Assembly (NCBI GenBank): GCA_019347805.1
Contig: JAHWKR010000021.1
Location: forward strand, 1 to 50,752
Direction: 5' to 3'
From: Methanobacteriota archaeon
GTDB lineage: Archaea; Thermoplasmatota; E2; JACPAO01; JAHWKR01
Length of the DNA stretch: 50,752 nt
In this document: one piece after another, positions 34,120-42,685 of the stretch
Position numbering within the stretch: position 1 is the first letter of the stretch
Layout: each line of letters starts with the position of its first letter
The notes under the pieces: model-generated
What the model was told of the DNA's origin: nothing
The model's input: the letters and a program-made list of their open reading frames with translations, nothing else
Databases searched by the model: none
Made by a program: the position numbers and the translations under genes

Positions 34120-34875
34120 CTAGCGTCCGCCACGGTGCTCGATGAGCATCTGGGTGGCGGCGCGCTTCTTGCCCTTGCCGAAGGTGTCGGCGAAGAACGT
34201 CGCCATGACCTTGCGCTCTCCGGCGGAGAGGCTCTTGTGGACGGCGGCCTTGGAGACACCGAAGTGGCGAGCGATGTCGTCCAGGTTGCAGCGGCGCGGT
34301 TCGTCCCAGTAACCCATCTCGTAGGCGGCCTCCATCACTTCCTGCTGGCGCGGGGTGATGTCCTGGGTCGCCTCGTGCAGGCGCGCCTCCGGCTTGTACT
34401 CGCGGACCGAGTAGACGTCGAACGCGTCGGGCTGCATGTGGTTGCGCATGATGTCGAGGAACTTCTCGAACCGTGCGCCCCCTTGGGCGTTGGCGGACAG
34501 GACCCGGATGTGGAGCCAGCCGTTGACGACGAGGATCGGGAGGAACACGGCGTCCGGCCCGAGCACCTCGAAGGTGACTTCGTTGGGGGTCTTGCCCTGG
34601 ATGGTGGGCAGAAGGTGGGTGGAGACCTCTACACTGACATATCCTTCAGCCTCTGCGAGCGGCTGGAAGGTGCCATACCGCTTGGTGAACTCGCCGAGTA
34701 GGAACTGGCGGGTCAGGTTCCGGGGGCCGAGGAACGTGTAGATGGCACGCTCCCCGATCTCCCGGGTGCTCCCGCGGAGCAGTGAGATGATCACTCGTTG
34801 CTCCGGGTTGTCCCGGGTGAACCTCATCAGCGGACTATCGGCGGTCTTTACGCGGAACGAATATTCTTTCAACAT
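34120..34875 (-). CDS. HTH_10 (Bat-type) transcription regulator, copy 2
   Basis: A 251-aa paralogue of the gene downstream. The HTH_10 domain at the C-terminus (ITPRQQEVMEAAYEMGYWDEPRR and LDDIARHFGVSKAAVHKSL) and the central block with TFEVLGPDAVFLPILVVNGWLHIRVLSA are almost unchanged, while changes cluster in residues 20-80. The protein begins at MLKEYSFRVKT: the 16-residue extension of copy 1 is not in frame here because the corresponding DNA differs by small indels. Both copies may recognise the same or similar DNA sites. Confidence 0.88.
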   Translation of the reverse strand: MLKEYSFRVKTADSPLMRFTRDNPEQRVIISLLRGSTREIGERAIYTFLGPRNLTRQFLLGEFTKRYGTFQPLAEAEGYVSVEVSTHLLPTIQGKTPNEVTFEVLGPDAVFLPILVVNGWLHIRVLSANAQGGARFEKFLDIMRNHMQPDAFDVYSVREYKPEARLHEATQDITPRQQEVMEAAYEMGYWDEPRRCNLDDIARHFGVSKAAVHKSLSAGERKVMATFFADTFGKGKKRAATQMLIEHRGGR

Positions 34876-35227
34876 TTTGGAAACCCTCTCTCGCGGGGTT
34901 CCTGCCGGGGTACACGGGGCATGGGGGATTCCCTCTTCAACCCTTTCCCCTCCGCAGGTACGCGGTTGCAGGGCGCGTATATCACTGGTCGTTCATGTTC
35001 CATGGTCGTCACATGTCGCAGGAGACGGGTCACCCGTTCTCCTTGCACTGGTTGGCTTTTCCGGCTGGACTTATCTACCTTGTCCTGTCGGTTATGACTC
35101 GTCACCCCTTTTCGGGTCGAAACCTCTTCATCGATTCCGGACCAACTGCCTGGGATAGGTCGGAATTTTCGCTCAAGGGCGCCCTTCTTTCGACAATCCT
35201 TTACAAACCTCCTGGCTACCGCGCCCG
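34876..35227. other. intergenic region with divergent promoters
   Basis: About 352 bp between HTH_10 copy 2 and the antiporter gene. GCGTATATCAC at about 34975-34985 is a strong TATA-like sequence whose gene is unclear, since the copy 2 start is about 100 nt away. The antiporter TATA box is at the far end. No RNA gene recognised. Confidence 0.4.
35199..35207 (+). promoter_or_regulatory. TATA-like box for the antiporter gene
   Basis: CTTTACAAA lies about 24 nt before the ATG, with no Shine-Dalgarno between, so a leaderless mRNA is likely. Confidence 0.4.
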
Positions 35228-36832
35228 ATGGCGGATGACATGGCCACTCGCGACCTCAAGGGCACCTACGTGAAGCTCCTGGCCCTTGTCGCAGGTTTCG
35301 TCCTCCTGGCGCTCCTTGCGATCAGTTCGGGCCCCCCCTCCACCTACGTCGATTTCCGTGGGGACGAGAAGGAGGTCTATGGCGTGCTGTCGCTCATCCC
35401 GGCGGTGGTCGCCATCGTCCTCGCCTTCACCACGCGACAGGTCATGCTCGCCCTCTTGCTCGGCATCGCCTCCGGAGGCATCATCTACAGCTTCGGCGCG
35501 GGCGTCTCCGTCACCGACGTCGGGCGTTTTCCGTGGTCACGCCTCAACATCCTCGACAGCTTCGTCCTGCCGCAGATCGGCTCGCGTGGTTACGCCGTCA
35601 TCCTCATCGTCTACCTCTGGTCCCTCGGTGGTCTCATCGGTCTATGGGGCCGTACCGGAGGTGCGCGCTATTTCGTCGAACGGGCGGCTGTGCGTCTCGT
35701 GCGCGGGCCGCGCAGTGCCAAGATCTTCACCTGGTTCACCGGCGTCATCTTCCATCAAGGGGGCACCATCTCGACGGTCCTCGCGGGCACCACGGTCCGA
35801 CCGCTCCTCGACGAGCACAAGGTGTCGAAGGAGGAGGCGGCCTACCTGGTCGATTCCACGGCGAGCCCCATCGCCACCGTCATCCCGTTCAACGTCTGGC
35901 CCGCCTTCATCGCCTCGGTCGTCGTCGGCACGATCCCGTTCTTCGACACCACCTCGGGTGCCGTGGCGTTCTTCTTCACGGCCCTCAAGTTCAATTTCTA
36001 TGCCATCTTCGCCGTCCTGCTCACCCTGCTCGTCGCAGCCGGTCTCTTCCCCGGAATCGGCGGCATCCGCACCGCCCGGCAGCGCGTCATCGACACCGGC
36101 GCCCTGGTCCGTCCGGGAAGCGATCCGCTCACGTCCAAAGAGCTCGACGAGATCGAGGTCTACCCCGGCTACCGCACAGGCCTTGCCGATTTCTTCCTCC
36201 CGCTCGCTTTCCTCCTCGTCATCGCCATCGGCCCCTACGTCATCCAGACCATCCTGGGCACCGAGCAGGTGGTCTACGTCGAGGTGGCGTTCTTCTCCGC
36301 CGTCGTCGTCGCCGCGATCGTCGCGGTCGTTAAGGGCATCCCCGTGGGTGACGCGTTGACGTCGGTGGTCCAGGGAGCGAAAGGCGTCACGATCGGCGCC
36401 ATTATCCTCGGGCTCGCCGTGTCGTTGAACGGGGTGTCGCAGGTGCTCGGCACCGGCAAGTTCGTCGCCGACCTGCTCTCCGACATGCCGGTCGGCCTCC
36501 TGCCGTTCCTGCTGCTTGTCGCCGGCATGGTCACCGCGTTTTCCACCGGCACGAGCTTCGGCACCTTCGCCGTCCTCTTCCCGGTCGCCATGCCGCTCGC
36601 CTACGCGCTCATGCCCGGCGACACGACCTTCCTGGCCATGTGCTTCGCCGCGGTGGTCGGCGGGTCGGTCTACGGTGACCAATGCAGCCCCATCAGCGAC
36701 ACCACCATCTTGTCGTCGCTCGCGACCGGTTGCGACCTGATGGACCATGTCACGTCGCAGTTGCCCTACGCCTCCATCGCGGCAGCGGCCGCCGGGGGCC
36801 TCTACCTGGTGCTCGGGTTCACCCTTTTCTGA
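35228..36832 (+). CDS. NhaC-family Na+/H+ antiporter
   Basis: A 534-aa secondary transporter with about eleven or twelve membrane helices. The family signature is near the C-terminus: FAAVVGGSVYGDQCSPISDT followed by TILSSLATGCDLMDHVTSQLPYA, and earlier FHQGGTISTVLAGTTVRPLLDEHKVSKEEAAYLVDSTASPIATVIPFNVWPAF. Such proteins exchange sodium (or organic-acid/amine cargo in MleN-like members) for protons. The length is within the family range. ATG start; a second ATG four codons later is possible. The gene downstream begins 65 bp after the stop. Confidence 0.93.
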   Translation: MADDMATRDLKGTYVKLLALVAGFVLLALLAISSGPPSTYVDFRGDEKEVYGVLSLIPAVVAIVLAFTTRQVMLALLLGIASGGIIYSFGAGVSVTDVGRFPWSRLNILDSFVLPQIGSRGYAVILIVYLWSLGGLIGLWGRTGGARYFVERAAVRLVRGPRSAKIFTWFTGVIFHQGGTISTVLAGTTVRPLLDEHKVSKEEAAYLVDSTASPIATVIPFNVWPAFIASVVVGTIPFFDTTSGAVAFFFTALKFNFYAIFAVLLTLLVAAGLFPGIGGIRTARQRVIDTGALVRPGSDPLTSKELDEIEVYPGYRTGLADFFLPLAFLLVIAIGPYVIQTILGTEQVVYVEVAFFSAVVVAAIVAVVKGIPVGDALTSVVQGAKGVTIGAIILGLAVSLNGVSQVLGTGKFVADLLSDMPVGLLPFLLLVAGMVTAFSTGTSFGTFAVLFPVAMPLAYALMPGDTTFLAMCFAAVVGGSVYGDQCSPISDTTILSSLATGCDLMDHVTSQLPYASIAAAAAGGLYLVLGFTLF

Positions 36833-36897
36833 CACGACCGGCGCGTGGGACGCCCGATGGCGCGGACTTTTTCCGCAAGAAGCACCCATCCGAAGCT

Positions 36898-37869
36898 GTG
36901 TCCCCTTCGGACCCGGCTGCGCAAGGGCTCCTCCAGCTTCCCGAGGACACCCCGTTCTCGGTCTTCTGGCCGGCTGGCGCCGATGTGCGCGACGTCTCCT
37001 ACCGGCCCGTTTCGGACCAGCATTGGCCGAGCCTGCGGCTCACTTTCCCCATGCCCGGCTTCGACAACGGCGACGCCGAGGTGGTCGTGAAACAATGGGT
37101 CAACGATTGGTGGCCGCCGACCTGTCCAGACCTCAACCTGCGCGACAAGGGGCGTGTCTGGTGGTTGCCGGCCGAAGCGGACGTGCGGCGGGCCGCAGGA
37201 CCCACCTGGTGGGTCGCTGGACAAGACCACCACGGTGTCGCAGGGCTCAGCGGTCATCTCTGGGGCACCAACGTCGAGGTGCGGCTCCCCGACGGCCTCT
37301 CGCTCGACCACCCGTCCGTCCCGCGCCTTCTGTCGCGCTTCACGCTCGTGCGCCGCGGCTTGCCGTCCTGGCTCGCACGCAGCTATCATCCGCACCGCGA
37401 CGTCCCCGACCGCGGCTGGGGGGACGGTCTCGTCACCGGCCTGGAATGGGCGCCCTGGCTCGAGGCGCCCGAACATCCGCGCTGTCCGCCGCCCGACCTC
37501 CTGCGGCCGGCCGCCCTGCCGAAACAGTGGCGCCCGGACGCCACCGGTGCGCGTGAGAACCGGCGCATCGGACACGTCGAGCGCCAATGGGTCGCCGTCG
37601 AGACCCGCCGCGGCGATCCGGTCATGTGGGCCCGCGCGGTCCCCATGATGACGCGCCATCCGCATCCGCTCCTGCACCGCGCCGACGGCCGCTATCGGCT
37701 CGAATGGGAGGAGACACCGGTCGGCTGGGCGGGAAGCCTCGACCCGCGCTACGGCCACCACGTCGTCCTCCTGGAACGCGGCGAACTGCGGCTCGAGGTC
37801 TGGTTCGGGCTCCACGCGGGACTCGACCGCAGGCAGGCGGCCGTCACCGCGGACCGGCTATATCCGTAG
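36898..37869 (+). CDS. unknown soluble protein, Trp/His/Pro-rich
   Basis: A 323-aa cytoplasmic protein of unknown function, unusually rich in Trp, His, Pro and Arg (segments such as WVNDWWPPTCPDL, SYHPHRDVPDRGWGDG and MMTRHPHPLLHRADGRYRLEWEE). Strand-rich pattern, no membrane helix, no known motif. The start is not certain: I used GTG because the protein-like composition begins there; the frame runs open upstream into the antiporter gene. It could be cotranscribed with the antiporter. Confidence 0.6.
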   Translation: MSPSDPAAQGLLQLPEDTPFSVFWPAGADVRDVSYRPVSDQHWPSLRLTFPMPGFDNGDAEVVVKQWVNDWWPPTCPDLNLRDKGRVWWLPAEADVRRAAGPTWWVAGQDHHGVAGLSGHLWGTNVEVRLPDGLSLDHPSVPRLLSRFTLVRRGLPSWLARSYHPHRDVPDRGWGDGLVTGLEWAPWLEAPEHPRCPPPDLLRPAALPKQWRPDATGARENRRIGHVERQWVAVETRRGDPVMWARAVPMMTRHPHPLLHRADGRYRLEWEETPVGWAGSLDPRYGHHVVLLERGELRLEVWFGLHAGLDRRQAAVTADRLYP

Positions 37870-39231
37870 CATCCGCTCGACAGTTGGGGTCTCCCTCCCA
37901 CAAAAACCGGCGAACCGGGGTGTGGAGAGGGAGTCGCGCAAGCGGGGTGCCCGGTGCCTCGTCGGCACCCGGGACCACGGTCTTCTCTGTTCTCGTGACC
38001 GAGATCCACCTTCTTCCGTCCGGAGGCCCTTCCCAGGTCATCGCGAGGATGCCGTTTCAGGTGCCTGTCCCGGTCGTCCTGTTCTCCACGAGGGAGCCGT
38101 CGGTGCGACCGGTCCCGGCCCGGGGTCTTCCTCTCCTTGCGGATCGGCTCCTTCCGGGTCGTGCCCTCCGTCGCGGGTCTTCGGTGTCAGGTCGTCGAGA
38201 CGACCGAGGGACCTTGGCCCGTCGCCGGCCTTGCCTTTCGGCGCGACCGGTCGGAGGGCGCCAGCTCTTCCACGGACCCTGTCACCAGGGGCCGCGTCTT
38301 GCTTCCCGGTCCTTGTGGACCGTTCGGCCGCGATGGCCGGCACGCGGGGCGTGTCCGGGTCGTCGCGAGCATGGCGCGGAGGCTTCGGTGGGGCGGATGC
38401 ACGGGAACGTCGCAGTCTCCCGCCGGTTCATGCCCGGCAGGGTCCGTGAGGACCCCTTCCTGTCCGCTTGCGCGGAGCAGGCGACCGACCTTTCGGCCGG
38501 GGGACCCTTCCCTTGTGGCGGGTGCCACGCGGGTCGGTGTCTTCGTCTCGCGGACCTTGCGGTCCGTGACGCCTTCACCCGTGCCGAGGCACTGGATCCG
38601 GCGCCGCCCTGTTCCACGGCCGAGGCCGTGTCCGTCGGGCGGGGCGGAGGCGACTGCTCTCCTGCGTCGCGCGTCCGGGGTCCGTGGTCGGGATCCCCGT
38701 ACGCCGCAGGGCCGTGGCGTTTCCGACTATCACCGTCCGGGGTCGGGGACCCCATGGGGTGCGTCCAAGGCCGGCCGATGCGAGCATCGACCGAACGTTT
38801 CGGAAGCTTGATATGCGGAATGGTCTGCCCTACTTTGAGCAAAGCTGGTCAGACAGGACCTGGTCCGAGACCACTCGGACCGTGTCCTTGACCCCCCTCT
38901 TCGGAGGGTCCTGCGCCACGGCGACCGTTCGCGCCGCTTGCGCGGAATACTCCATAACCACCTAGACATGATAATGCTTTCTCCGGAAAGCATGACCCCC
39001 CTCGCCTGCGGGTGGAGCGTCTGCACGCGCTTCCTTTGTCGTCGTGCGCTTCCGTTGTTTCCTGTAGAACAGCGAAAACCGCGGTTTTTCGTGCCGTTCG
39101 CGCCCGAGCCTGTACGAAAGTGGGCGGCATGACGATTTTTCGGCTGGACGACTACCTGTATCATGTCTCCGCGGACAGGTCGACCGCCCCGACGGCCAAC
39201 CTTGAAGTCGCGACCGGCACCATCGAACCAT
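37870..39231. other. hairpin-rich interval; candidate structured RNA
   Basis: A 1.36-kb stretch with no convincing protein gene. Perfect short hairpins are frequent: 37953-37969, 38190-38205, 38307-38322, 38325-38339, 38341-38353, 38440-38455, 38463-38476, 38551-38566, 38581-38592, 38615-38630 (inside an outer 6-bp stem 38604-38609/38637-38642), 38739-38753, 38855-38888, 38895-38908, 38934-38945, 38974-38993 and 39073-39091. The loops TTGC and CGAG each recur three times and one TTCG tetraloop closes a stem. Open frames overlapping in several phases are Arg/Pro/Ser-rich and look like high-GC noise. Strand, ends and transcription are unknown. Confidence 0.45.
38855..38888. other. long two-part hairpin
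   Basis: AGGAC and GTCCT form an outer 5-bp stem; after a 2x2 internal loop, GGTCCGAG and CTCGGACC form an 8-bp stem closed by ACCA. A second hairpin, CCCTC-TTCG-GAGGG, follows six bases later. Together they resemble the 3' end of a structured transcript, but no T-run follows on either strand. Confidence 0.6.
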
Positions 39232-39927
39232 GTGGAGCCACCTGTCGTCGTCCTCACCGGTGCCGGGGTCAGCACACCGTCGGGGATCCCGGATTTCCGC
39301 AGCCCGAACGGCATCTGGAAGCGTTTCGACCCGAAGGAGTTCACCATCGACCGTTTCCATGCCGACCCGGCGCGTTTCTGGGAGCGCAGGAAGGCGTTGA
39401 CGTTGGAGACGCGCATCCTTGATGCCGAGCCGAACGACGCCCATCATGCCATCGCCCGCGCCGTCCAGGAGGGTCGCGTCGCGACCGTGGTGACGCAGAA
39501 CATCGACGGCCTGCACATCCGCGCCGGGACGCCGGAGGAGGCGCTCATCGAGGTGCACGGCAACGTGCACCGCAGCCGCTGCATGGATTGTCGTGGTTCG
39601 CAATCGACACGCGACCTCATCGATGCGCTCGTCCCGGGCGAAGCGCCGCGCTGTGGCTGCGGTGGTCTGCTTCGTCCTGACGTCGTCCTGTTCGGTGAAC
39701 CGGTGACGGAGCTCGAACGTTCGGCGCGCGCCGTCGCGGATGCGCGGACGCTCGTCGTCGCCGGGTCGAGCCTGAGCGTCTGGCCGGTCGCGGGACTCGT
39801 CGAATCGGCCTGTTCACAAGGCGCGGAGGTGGTCCTCGTCAACCGCGACCCGACGCCGTTCGATGGCCGCGTCGCGCACATCCTGCGGGGTCCGGTGGAA
39901 GAGGAGCTCTCACGTCTCTTCGCGTAG
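39232..39927 (+). CDS. Sir2-family NAD-dependent protein deacylase
   Basis: Removes acyl groups from lysines using NAD. The 231-aa size is typical of archaeal sirtuins. Motifs: GAGVSTPSGIPDFRS (10-24), TQNIDGLH (88-95), catalytic His109 in EVHGNVHRSRC, zinc cysteines Cys117, Cys120, Cys141 and Cys143, RPDVVLFGE (148-156) and GSSLSVWPVA. The start is GTG, at the point where homology begins. It follows the hairpin-rich interval and converges with an amidohydrolase gene, only one base separating the stops. Confidence 0.93.
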   Translation: MEPPVVVLTGAGVSTPSGIPDFRSPNGIWKRFDPKEFTIDRFHADPARFWERRKALTLETRILDAEPNDAHHAIARAVQEGRVATVVTQNIDGLHIRAGTPEEALIEVHGNVHRSRCMDCRGSQSTRDLIDALVPGEAPRCGCGGLLRPDVVLFGEPVTELERSARAVADARTLVVAGSSLSVWPVAGLVESACSQGAEVVLVNRDPTPFDGRVAHILRGPVEEELSRLFA

Positions 39928-39928
39928 G

Positions 39929-41527
39929 TCAGGCCGGAGTCCGCACGACGTGCTTCGCGCTGTAGACGGGTCTGCCGTCGGCGATCGTCGTGTGCACGTC
40001 GAGGCCGTCGAGGAGGCCAGGGTCGCCCATGTCCTCGTGGCGCAGGTCCTTCGACAGGATGACGAGGTCGCCGATCATCTCCTCGCGCACGAGGCCTTTT
40101 TCATCCTCCAGGAACTCGGCGTAGGCGGCGCCGCGGGTGTAGTGTTCGAGCGCCTCGTCGAAGTCGAGGCGTTGTTGCGGATAGGGTGCGGTCATCGTGC
40201 CCCGGATGCCGGCGATGGGTCCGAACGGCATGTTGTCGCTGCCGAACGCGAGCGGCATCCCGCGGTCGCGGATGGAACGGAAGGGGTTGGTGAGCGCGTG
40301 GCGTTCGCCGAGCCGGTCGCCGTAGAGCCCTTCCTTGGCGCTCCATTCGCCGACGAAGTTCGGTTGCATGCTGAGCACGATGCCGAGTCGCTCCACCTCG
40401 TCGTGGGTGGCGTGGGTGCCGAACTCGTAGTGCTCAAAACGGTGCCGCATGGCGTGGAAGCCGTCCGGATCGCCCTCGTGCACCTTGGCGAAAGCCTTGC
40501 AGCCCTGGGTCACCGCGGCGTCACCGATGACGTGCATGTGCACCTGGATGCCCGCGTTGTGCGCGCGCCGCACGAGGTCGTGGAGTGTCTCGTCGTCGAA
40601 GTTCTGTTTGCCGCGCGTCTCGGGTCTGTCCTGGTAGGGTTCAGCGAGGTGGGCGCTCCAGCCGCCGATCGCACCGTCGGCGAAGATCTTCACCCCGCCG
40701 TAGCGCAGCCACGGGTCGCCCGTCCCGGTCATCATGCCGGCGTCGAGGAAGGCGTCGAGGTGTTGCGTGTACGTGGAGATCGCGGCCTTGACGGGCGGCA
40801 GTTCTCCGCTGCGGACGATGGTGCCCCAGCGCCGTTGCCAGCCTTTCCACACCGTGACCCGCTCATACCCTTGGACGGAGGTGATGCCGAGGCGGCGCGC
40901 CTCCTCGAACATGATGCCGAGGGCATGGTCGATGGCGTCCGGTGATGCCTGGACCATATCGCCGAACTCGAGCGACGGTTCCTCGATGAGGAGGCCGCTG
41001 TCCGCGTGGATGCCCTCGGTGGGTCCGGTCCAGCGTTCGCGGTAGATGTCGAGGAGGGCGGTCGAGGCGACGGCGGTGTGGCCGTCGACGCGGCGGGCAA
41101 GGATGGCGCGGCCGCCGGTCGCCGCATCCAGGCCTTCGCGTGTGGGGAAGACCCGCTTCGCCCAATCCGATTCATCCCATCGTTCGGCGACGAGCACTTC
41201 TTCGTTCGGGTTCGCGCGGGCATAGTCGGCGATGCGGCGGTAGGCTTCGTCGAGGCTTTTCACCTCGGCGAGGTCGAGCCGGATCTTCAGCATGCCTTCG
41301 TGGAAGAAGTGTCCGTGGGCGTCGTTGAAGCCGGGGACGACGGTGCGCCCCTTGGCGTCGATGCGTTCATCCACGCCGCGGTCTTCATGCCGGGCGCCCT
41401 CGTCGGTGCCGACATATTCGATGCGTCCGTCATGGACGACGACCGCGCGGGCCACGGGCCTTTCCGGGTCCTGGGTCATGATGTGCGCGTCGGTGATGAC
41501 GACGCTGCCGAGGGCGCTCGTGCGCAT
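39929..41527 (-). CDS. amidohydrolase (YtcJ-like, metal-dependent)
   Basis: A 532-aa metal-dependent hydrolase of the amidohydrolase superfamily, closest to the YtcJ-type group. Metal ligands: His71 and His73 in GFNDAHGHFF, a histidine pair later in the chain (QVHMHVIGDAAV and HRFEHYEF) and Asp in FGSDNMPFGP near the C-terminus. The substrate cannot be told; members act on N-acyl or N-formyl compounds and some on amides. The gene is long enough for a complete barrel plus small beta domain at both ends (VVITDAHIMT and DLVILSKDLRH). It follows a peroxiredoxin gene by 32 bp. Confidence 0.9.
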   Translation of the reverse strand: MRTSALGSVVITDAHIMTQDPERPVARAVVVHDGRIEYVGTDEGARHEDRGVDERIDAKGRTVVPGFNDAHGHFFHEGMLKIRLDLAEVKSLDEAYRRIADYARANPNEEVLVAERWDESDWAKRVFPTREGLDAATGGRAILARRVDGHTAVASTALLDIYRERWTGPTEGIHADSGLLIEEPSLEFGDMVQASPDAIDHALGIMFEEARRLGITSVQGYERVTVWKGWQRRWGTIVRSGELPPVKAAISTYTQHLDAFLDAGMMTGTGDPWLRYGGVKIFADGAIGGWSAHLAEPYQDRPETRGKQNFDDETLHDLVRRAHNAGIQVHMHVIGDAAVTQGCKAFAKVHEGDPDGFHAMRHRFEHYEFGTHATHDEVERLGIVLSMQPNFVGEWSAKEGLYGDRLGERHALTNPFRSIRDRGMPLAFGSDNMPFGPIAGIRGTMTAPYPQQRLDFDEALEHYTRGAAYAEFLEDEKGLVREEMIGDLVILSKDLRHEDMGDPGLLDGLDVHTTIADGRPVYSAKHVVRTPA

Positions 41528-41559
41528 GGGCGGGGGGATGCGGGGTCTGCTGATGAGGG

Positions 41560-42027
41560 TTACTGGGCCTCGGCCGGCTTTTCGAGCAACCGGAGCGTGT
41601 TCTTGGCCCATTTGACATGTCCGGAGCCGCTGATCTCGCTGCGGTGCACCGCTTCGATGCGCATGTCGGCCCCGATGATGTAGGTGACGCGCGTGGTGCG
41701 GCCGAAGAGCCCTTTGGCGTCGTATTTCCCGATGATGTCACGCTCGGGGTCGGCAAGGAGCCGGAATCCGAGGCCGTGTTTCTCGGCGAACCGCTTGTGC
41801 GACGACACCCGGTTCGGTGAGACGCCGATGACCGGCACGTCGAGCGCTTCGAACTCGGGTCGGTCCGCTTCGAAGCTGCACGCTTCCCGGGTGCAGATCG
41901 TCGTGCCGTCGCGGGGATAGAAGTAGAGGACGAAGCGTTTCCCGGAAAGTGCTGCCGACGAGACCGTCTCGCCGTCCTGGTCGAGCGCCTCGAACGGGGG
42001 TGCCGGTTCGCCTTCGGAGAGGACCAT
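41560..42027 (-). CDS. bcp: peroxiredoxin, BCP type
   Basis: Thiol peroxidase of 155 aa. The peroxidatic Cys45 and resolving Cys50 lie in TTICTREACSFE, the BCP spacing; PRDG before them replaces the usual TP-G context. Other conserved parts are FVLYFYPRDGT, DVPVIGVSPN and FRLLADPERDIIGKYDAKGLFGRTTRVTYII. It reduces peroxides with thioredoxin or similar donors. The ATG fits the normal N-terminus (MVLSEGEPAPPFEALDQDG); an upstream in-frame GTG would overlap the preceding gene. Same strand and likely same transcript as the membrane protein gene before it. Confidence 0.92.
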   Translation of the reverse strand: MVLSEGEPAPPFEALDQDGETVSSAALSGKRFVLYFYPRDGTTICTREACSFEADRPEFEALDVPVIGVSPNRVSSHKRFAEKHGLGFRLLADPERDIIGKYDAKGLFGRTTRVTYIIGADMRIEAVHRSEISGSGHVKWAKNTLRLLEKPAEAQ

Positions 42028-42089
42028 GGCGGCCGGTAGCAGGGCGGGGGTGAAGAAGGCGACGGCCGGTGCCGATGACGACGGCGCGT

Positions 42090-42602
42090 TCACGGGGTCC
42101 GGGCCGTCTGCGACGCCTCGTCCCGTGGCGCCTGGAAGGCGTTCTTGACGATGACGATGCCGTCGGTGACGGACCAGACCCAGCCGATGAGGAAGACGAA
42201 GGTGAGGAGGAACTGGGCGAGGCCACGTTCCCATTTGCCGTAGAGCACCGTGCCGAGTCCGGGGAACGGGAAGGCGTTGAGAACGAAGATGAGGATGGCT
42301 TGTCCTTTCGGGACGCGGCGGGGGTGTTTCGGGATGGGTTCGAAGAGCGACCAGAACGTGGGGCCTTTCAGCTTGCGTTCGAGCCGTCGTGTGGCGCGCA
42401 GCTCTTGGCGTTCCCGTCGTGCCTTCGCCCTCGTTTCCTTCCGTGCGGTCTTCTTGGCGGCGCGCGCGGCGGCCTTCTCCCCGCGCTCCGGCGTCGAGCG
42501 GTCGTCCTGTCCGGGGCCCTCTTCCGGGCGACGTCGTGCCTTGGCGCGCGCTTCGGCTTCGCGCCGTGCGGCGGTGCGCTTGCTTCCACCGGGGAGGGCC
42601 AC
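42090..42602 (-). CDS. small membrane protein with long basic N-tail
   Basis: A 170-aa protein. The first 85 residues are Arg/Lys/Ala/Glu-rich and probably form a charged helix (KTARKETRAKARRERQEL); two membrane segments follow (ILIFVLNAFPFPGLGTVLYG, FLLTFVFLIGWVWSVTDGIVIV). The TM part resembles TM2-type or other two-helix domains with the G-T-x-L-Y-G turn. GTG start about 25 nt from a TATA-like box shared with the DNA polymerase IV gene on the other strand. Confidence 0.75.
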   Translation of the reverse strand: MALPGGSKRTAARREAEARAKARRRPEEGPGQDDRSTPERGEKAAARAAKKTARKETRAKARRERQELRATRRLERKLKGPTFWSLFEPIPKHPRRVPKGQAILIFVLNAFPFPGLGTVLYGKWERGLAQFLLTFVFLIGWVWSVTDGIVIVKNAFQAPRDEASQTARTP

Positions 42603-42620
42603 AGGGAGCGGACCGGTCGC

Positions 42621-42630
42621 TCTTTATTTA
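42621..42630. promoter_or_regulatory. bidirectional TATA-like element
   Basis: TCTTTATTTA reads as TAAATAAAGA on the minus strand. It is about 20-28 nt from the minus-strand GTG (membrane protein) and about 30-60 nt from possible starts of the polymerase gene on the plus strand, so one AT-rich element may serve both. Confidence 0.4.
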
Positions 42631-42685
42631 GGGCCTCGGCCGGGGGAGCGGCGCCTTCTTGACGGGGCGGGGGTCATCGGGGCGT

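Noticed and set aside
35642..36889. 415-aa minus-strand frame across the antiporter
   Set aside because: Asp/Glu/Arg-rich antisense shadow of the NhaC gene.
37587..38891. Long open frames on both strands within the hairpin-rich interval
   Set aside because: They overlap in several phases, lack ribosome sites and known motifs, and are Arg/Pro/Ser-rich as expected for high-GC random frames.
37870..39231. RNase P or SRP RNA as the identity of the hairpin-rich region
   Set aside because: I did not find the conserved GAGGAAAGTCC/ACAGAA cores of RNase P RNA or the SRP domain IV sequence on either strand.
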